This document shows, piece by piece, positions 60,081 to 64,000 of a stretch of 64,000 nt of DNA; within the stretch, counting starts at the first letter, position 1, and the number at the start of each line of letters is the position of its first letter. Both the position numbers and the translations under genes were made by a program. The DNA comes from an uncultured Opitutaceae bacterium (lineage in GTDB: Bacteria > Verrucomicrobiota > Verrucomicrobiia > Opitutales > Opitutaceae). The DNA lies in the NCBI GenBank assembly GCA_937902925.1, contig CALFNN010000070.1, positions 248,001-312,000 on the forward strand. The letters are read 5' to 3'. The notes beneath the pieces were generated by a model, which had not been told where the DNA came from, searched no databases, and worked only from the letters and a program-made list of their open reading frames with translations.

Positions 60081-61157
60081 ATGTCCAAAGCCGCTCCCGC
60101 CAAAGTCGCCTCCGCCGCTCCCGCCACCGCCACCCACGTGCGCGAGAAGAACATCGAGCTCGCCCTCTCCTCCATCACGAAGCAATTCGGCGAGGGCTCG
60201 ATCATGCGCCTCGGCAGCAACGCCAAGATGAAGGTCGAGACGCTCTCGACCGGCTCGCTCGCCGTCGACCTCGCCCTCGGCGTCGGCGGCCTGCCGAAGG
60301 GCCGCATCATCGAGATCTACGGACCGGAATCGTCGGGCAAAACCACCTTCTGTCTCAGCGTCATCGCCGAGGCCCAGAAAAAGGGCGGGCTCGCCGCGTT
60401 CATCGACGTCGAGCACGCGCTCGACCCGAAATACGCCCGCGTCGTCGGCGTCAGCCTCGACGACCTCCTTGTTTCCCAACCCGACAGCGGCGAAGACGCG
60501 CTCAACATCATGGAGACGCTCATCCGCTCCAACAGCATCGACGTCATCGTGCTCGATTCCGTGGCCGCGCTCATCACCAAGGCCGAGCTGGACGGACAAA
60601 TGGGCGACATGACGATGGGCAGCCAGGCGCGGTTGATGTCGCAGGCGATGCGCCGGCTCACCGCCGTCGTCAGCAAGACGAACTGCGTGTGCATTTTCAC
60701 GAACCAGATTCGTGAAAAGATCGGCGTGATGTTCGGCAACCCCGAGACCACCTCCGGCGGTCGCGCGCTGAAATTCTTCTCGTCGATCCGCATCGACATC
60801 CGCCGCAAGGACCAGATCAAGACCCCCGAGGGCAAGGTCATCGGCAACCGGACCAAGATCAAGGTCGTGAAGAACAAGGTCGCGCCGCCGTTCACCGAGG
60901 TCGAGTTCGACATCATGTATGACGAGGGCATCTCGAAACTCGGCTCGCTCCTCGACCTCGGCCTCGAGCACAAGATCCTGGAGAAAAAAGGCGCGTGGAT
61001 TGCCTATGAGGGCAACCTCGTCGGCCAGGGCCGCGACGCCGCCAAGGCCGCCCTCAAGGAAAAGCCCGAGCTCGCCGAGAAAATCTCCAAGGCCATCCTC
61101 GAAAAGGTGAACGTCACCGGCGGGACTGTGGTCACCGGCGCCGAAGCCGCCGAGTAG
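60081..61157 (+). CDS. recA: Recombinase A
   Basis: The 358-residue ATP-dependent strand-exchange protein drives homologous recombination and SOS induction. It has Walker [10 protein letters not shown], Walker [11 protein letters not shown], the L1/L2 DNA-binding loops near [22 protein letters not shown] and [28 protein letters not shown], and a lysine-rich C-terminal domain ([22 protein letters not shown]). An alanine-rich 20-residue N-terminal extension precedes the core. It is the only gene in the window with an obvious SOS-type operator. Confidence 0.98.
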   Translation: MSKAAPAKVASAAPATATHVREKNIELALSSITKQFGEGSIMRLGSNAKMKVETLSTGSLAVDLALGVGGLPKGRIIEIYGPESSGKTTFCLSVIAEAQKKGGLAAFIDVEHALDPKYARVVGVSLDDLLVSQPDSGEDALNIMETLIRSNSIDVIVLDSVAALITKAELDGQMGDMTMGSQARLMSQAMRRLTAVVSKTNCVCIFTNQIREKIGVMFGNPETTSGGRALKFFSSIRIDIRRKDQIKTPEGKVIGNRTKIKVVKNKVAPPFTEVEFDIMYDEGISKLGSLLDLGLEHKILEKKGAWIAYEGNLVGQGRDAAKAALKEKPELAEKISKAILEKVNVTGGTVVTGAEAAE

Positions 61158-61204
61158 GCAAACTTCGCGGTGGAACTGCCGCAAATGTCGCCTTACCAAG
61201 CGGC

Positions 61205-62467
61205 ATGATCGATTTCGCCCGGCGTATTTCGCGCGCCCGCCTATTCCCGAGAAACCCAACTGTTACCCAGCGAGCGTTGATTGCGATCTCGTGGGGCGTT
61301 GTCGGCCTGGCATCTGTCTTCGCCCAGGATTCGGCGCCCGTCCTGATGTCGCGCACCAGCGGAAACCCGGCTTGGTCGAACCTCGCCGAACTCAAGGCCG
61401 CTGCCGACAAGGGCAACCCCAAGGCCTGCGCTGAACTCGGCGAAAAACTTTTGAATGGCGATGGCGTGCCGCCGGACGGCCCGCGGGCCCTTACCCTCCT
61501 CGAACAAGCCGCCCGCGCGGGACAAGCCCGCGCGGCATTCCGCCTCGGGATGCTGTTCGACGCCGGTGAAAACGTGGAACGCGACCGCGCACGCGCCGTC
61601 GCCTATTTTCACGCCGCCGCGGCGGGCGGCGTGCCGGAGGCGTTTCGCAATGTCGGCGTGGCTTATTCCACCGGCCACGGTGTGAAGCGCGACTACGCCG
61701 AAGCCTACGGCTGGCTGCTCCTCGCGAAAAAGCATGGCACGGCCGGCACCGTCGCCGACGACCTTCGCGCCCACATTCTCTCGCTCAACCATCCCGAATG
61801 GATCGCGGCGGGTGAGCAGCGGGCACCGGCCATCGAGCGCGAATTGGCTCAAGCGACCGTCGCCTCCCTGCTGCCCGCGCCGGGGCCACTCGAATTCATT
61901 TCTGCTGCAACGTCATCCAGCCCTCCCGTGAAACTCGTGCTGCCGAGCCGTCGCGTGATGAGCTGGTCAAGTCCCGCGGCGCTCCAGCGTGAAGCCGACC
62001 ACGGCGACGCGACGGCTCTCGCCGCCCTCGGCCAGGCACTCCTCGACGGCCGCGACCTGCCGGCGGATCCGGATCGCGCGGTTGCCACGCTCCAGCGCGC
62101 GGCCCAAGCCGGCAGTGCCGACGCCGCCTACCATCTCGCCGAGCTTTACACGAAGGGCCTGCACGTCGCCCGCAACGAGACGAAGGCGTTTTCCTACACG
62201 CTGCAGGCGGCCAACGGCGGTGTGTCGACCTCGATCTACAACCTTGGCGCGCTCTACGCCAACGGCAGCGGGACGAAGCGCGACTTCACCGAGGCGCTCG
62301 CCTGGATGATCGTGGCGAAACACTACAATCTCGATTCCGGCAACCTGCAGCGCATCCGCGACTACGTTGCGAAGACCCAGCCGGATCAGGTTTCTGTCGC
62401 CGAGCATCGCGCCGCCGAACGCATCCGCGCCATCGACACCGCGCGCGACGCCTGGGGGGAGCCGTAA
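61205..62467 (+). CDS. Secreted Sel1-like repeat (SLR) protein
   Basis: The 420-residue protein has an N-terminal hydrophobic export signal (about residues 22-40, ALIAISWGVVGLASVFA) preceded by a basic segment. It carries two blocks of Sel1-like repeats: residues about 60-165 (ACAELGEKLLNGDGVPPDGPRALTLLEQAA, AAFRLGMLFDAGENVERDRARAVAYFHAAA, AFRNVGVAYSTGHGVKRDYAEAYGWLLLA) and about 260-385 (ALAALGQALLDGRDLPADPDRAVATLQRAA and following). Such proteins are adaptors for protein interactions. A linker with SSPPVKLVLPSRR joins the blocks. No partner can be named. It follows recA by 47 bp. Confidence 0.9.
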   Translation: MIDFARRISRARLFPRNPTVTQRALIAISWGVVGLASVFAQDSAPVLMSRTSGNPAWSNLAELKAAADKGNPKACAELGEKLLNGDGVPPDGPRALTLLEQAARAGQARAAFRLGMLFDAGENVERDRARAVAYFHAAAAGGVPEAFRNVGVAYSTGHGVKRDYAEAYGWLLLAKKHGTAGTVADDLRAHILSLNHPEWIAAGEQRAPAIERELAQATVASLLPAPGPLEFISAATSSSPPVKLVLPSRRVMSWSSPAALQREADHGDATALAALGQALLDGRDLPADPDRAVATLQRAAQAGSADAAYHLAELYTKGLHVARNETKAFSYTLQAANGGVSTSIYNLGALYANGSGTKRDFTEALAWMIVAKHYNLDSGNLQRIRDYVAKTQPDQVSVAEHRAAERIRAIDTARDAWGEP

Positions 62468-62635
62468 GAGGATTCCCGGCTGGCCGATCGCGCAGACTTG
62501 GCGCCGCACGATCGCGTCGAGTGCGCTCGTTCCGTGCGCACGGACATGCCGTCGTGCTCCGTTCCGGCACCACGCCCATCGCAGATTGCGCGTTGCCCGG
62601 CGCCAGGGAGCCGTGTCTCCTGTCACTTGACCGCC

Positions 62636-63394
62636 ATGTCGCCCGCCGTTGTGTCCACCGTCTCGTCCGCCTCTCCGCCTCGCGATCCGCGGGAGCCGGT
62701 CTTTCACGTTCACGGACTGGCGCGCATCTACGGCGAGGGCTCGGCCGCCGTCACCGCGTTGCGCGGCGTCGATTTCGACCTGTTCACGAGCGAACTGATC
62801 GTGCTGCTCGGTGCGTCCGGCAGCGGAAAATCCACGCTGCTCAACCAGCTCGGCGGCCTCGACTCGCCGACTCATGGCACGCTGCTTTATCGTGGCACCG
62901 ACCTCGCGAACTTCGACGAATCCGCCCTCACAAATTTCCGGCGCAACGCGGTGGGTTTCGTCTTTCAGGCCTACAATCTGATTCCGAGCCTTACGGCGCG
63001 CGAGAACGTCGCGCTCATCACCGAAATTTGTCGCGACCCGATGGCGCCGGAAGACGCGCTCGCGCTCGTCGGCCTCGCTGACCGTATGGATCATTTCCCG
63101 GCACAGCTCTCCGGCGGCGAACAACAACGCGTCGCCATCGCCCGCGCGATCGCCAAGCGCCCGGAAGTGTTGTTGTGCGACGAGCCGACCGGCGCGCTCG
63201 ACGTCCACACCGGCATCACGGTGCTCGAGGCCATCGAGCGCATCAACCGCGAGCTCGGCACTCTCGCGGTCATCATCACGCACAACGCCATCCTCGCCGA
63301 CATGGCCGATCGCGTCTTCACGCTATCCGACGGCCGCATCGTGAACGAACGCGTGAACGCCCAACGCGGTTCCGTCCGCAACCTCGCGTGGTGA
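62636..63394 (+). CDS. ABC transporter ATP-binding protein, MacB/LolD type
   Basis: The 252-residue ATPase powers an FtsX-type permease encoded next door. Walker A is GASGSGKST, the Q-loop [20 protein letters not shown], the signature [16 protein letters not shown], Walker [14 protein letters not shown], and the H-loop IITHNAI. The YNLIP and THNAI features are typical of MacB/LolD/DevA ATPases that export lipoproteins, peptides or other envelope cargo. ATG 62636 is chosen; upstream in-frame codons are not coding-like. It is followed by the permease gene after 84 bp. Confidence 0.93.
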   Translation: MSPAVVSTVSSASPPRDPREPVFHVHGLARIYGEGSAAVTALRGVDFDLFTSELIVLLGASGSGKSTLLNQLGGLDSPTHGTLLYRGTDLANFDESALTNFRRNAVGFVFQAYNLIPSLTARENVALITEICRDPMAPEDALALVGLADRMDHFPAQLSGGEQQRVAIARAIAKRPEVLLCDEPTGALDVHTGITVLEAIERINRELGTLAVIITHNAILADMADRVFTLSDGRIVNERVNAQRGSVRNLAW

Positions 63395-63478
63395 GTCCTC
63401 CCGGCATCAAGGCGCAGCGGACCGTGCTGGGGCGGCTGTCCCGGTCGCCCTGGATTCCGGCGTGAATCCGCCGCACTC

Positions 63479-64000
63479 GTGAGCCTGCTCGATCGCAAAC
63501 TTTTCCGCGACCTGCGGGCGTTGAAATCCCAAGCGTTCGCGGTCGCGCTCGTGATGGCCTGCGGTCTCGCGATGATGATCATGACGCGCTCGCTCATCCT
63601 TTCGCTCGAGACGGCGCGCGACACCTATTACGAGGAAAATCGTTTCGCCCAGGTGTTCGCGCGGCTGAAGCGCGCGCCGAATTCCGTTCGCGACCAACTC
63701 GCGGCCATTCCCGGAGTCACCACGGTCGAGACGGGCATTGCCATGCAGGTGACGCTTGACGTCCCAGGCCTGGCGGAGCCGGCGGTCGGCCTGCTCAACT
63801 CGCTCCCCGAGCATCACGCGCCCGTCCTCGACCGGCTCTATTTTCGCGCGGGGCGCGCACCGCTCGGCGACACGACCCGCGGTGAACTCGCGGTCAGCGA
63901 GGCTTTCTCCGACGCCCACGGCTTGAAACCCGGCGACACGCTTTCGGCGATTCTCAACGGCGCGAAACAAACCTTCCGCCTCTCCGGCATTGCGCTTTCG
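63479..64000 (+). CDS. FtsX-like ABC transporter permease, partial (3' end outside window)
   Basis: GTG 63479 opens a frame of 174 codons that runs past the right edge. The N-terminus SLLDRKLFRDLRALKSQAFAV leads into a transmembrane helix (VALVMACGLAMMIMTRSL), then a periplasmic MacB_PCD-like domain (YYEENRFAQVFARLKRAP, LAAIPGVTTVETGIAMQV, RAPLGDTTRGELAVSEAFSDAHGLKPGD). This is the usual start of FtsX/MacB permeases partnered with the ATPase just upstream. The first helix and domain order fit, but the C-terminal three helices are not visible. Confidence 0.88.
   Translation, partial: MSLLDRKLFRDLRALKSQAFAVALVMACGLAMMIMTRSLILSLETARDTYYEENRFAQVFARLKRAPNSVRDQLAAIPGVTTVETGIAMQVTLDVPGLAEPAVGLLNSLPEHHAPVLDRLYFRAGRAPLGDTTRGELAVSEAFSDAHGLKPGDTLSAILNGAKQTFRLSGIALS

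Overview
The window is GC-rich, densely coding DNA of a heterotrophic bacterium. It most resembles Verrucomicrobia of the Opitutaceae (Opitutus/Lacunisphaera type). That placement is inferred from the combination of DUF5107-TPR, DUF6807, DUF1080 and DUF5069 proteins, many secreted Gfo/Idh/MocA oxidoreductases, several secreted lineage-specific proteins, and a recA preceded by a GTTC/GAAC palindrome. Most start codons lack a convincing Shine-Dalgarno sequence. No rRNA, tRNA, CRISPR array, transposase or phage gene was found.

Region 1 (1-13.8 kb, all minus strand) is one tightly spaced eight-gene run for arabinogalactan/arabinan breakdown. In transcription order it encodes a GH51 arabinofuranosidase, three GH43-type beta-propeller enzymes, a GH35 beta-galactosidase, a large DUF5107-TPR protein, a GH53 endo-galactanase and a GH50 (agarase)-like enzyme cut by the left edge. 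Together they could strip arabinose from, and hydrolyse, the galactan and arabinan side chains of pectin. No transporter or regulator is visible.

Region 2 (14-24.6 kb) holds a secreted protein with a ruined peptidase-like motif, a DUF1080 (3-keto-glycoside hydrolase family) protein, small secreted proteins, and a tandemly duplicated cassette of a Tat-exported Gfo/Idh/MocA oxidoreductase plus a secreted DUF6807 protein. A DUF1223 protein closes the region.

Region 3 (24.6-37.6 kb) is mixed: a TPR/GT41 O-GlcNAc-transferase-like protein of less GC-biased composition, a DUF481 outer-membrane protein, an RlmI-like methyltransferase, a VOC protein, a SIS-domain sugar isomerase with a BadF/GlcNAc-kinase-type kinase, and a 1409-residue AsmA/TamB-like protein.

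Region 4 (37.6-51.5 kb) contains a polytopic GT-C-like membrane protein, an 0.8 kb gene-free stretch full of repeats, an unrecognised protein with aminoglycoside-kinase-like motifs, a second copy of the degenerate peptidase-like protein, small conserved proteins, a TPR/NHL protein, an SGNH hydrolase, a cytochrome c-PQQ sugar dehydrogenase fusion, and methylglyoxal synthase.

Region 5 (51.6-64 kb) is largely housekeeping: gltD-gltB, a glutaredoxin, a nucleotide-sugar epimerase, a DUF486 membrane protein, recA with a probable SOS operator, a Sel1-repeat protein, and a MacB-type ABC ATPase followed by an FtsX-type permease cut by the right edge.

Two families of short dispersed palindromes run through the window. 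One has a 17-bp AT-rich core, GTCAACTAWTAGTTGAC, in six copies. The other is a GC-rich REP-like hairpin element (GGTGGGGCC...TGGGTT). Both families have members inside protein-coding genes without breaking the frame.
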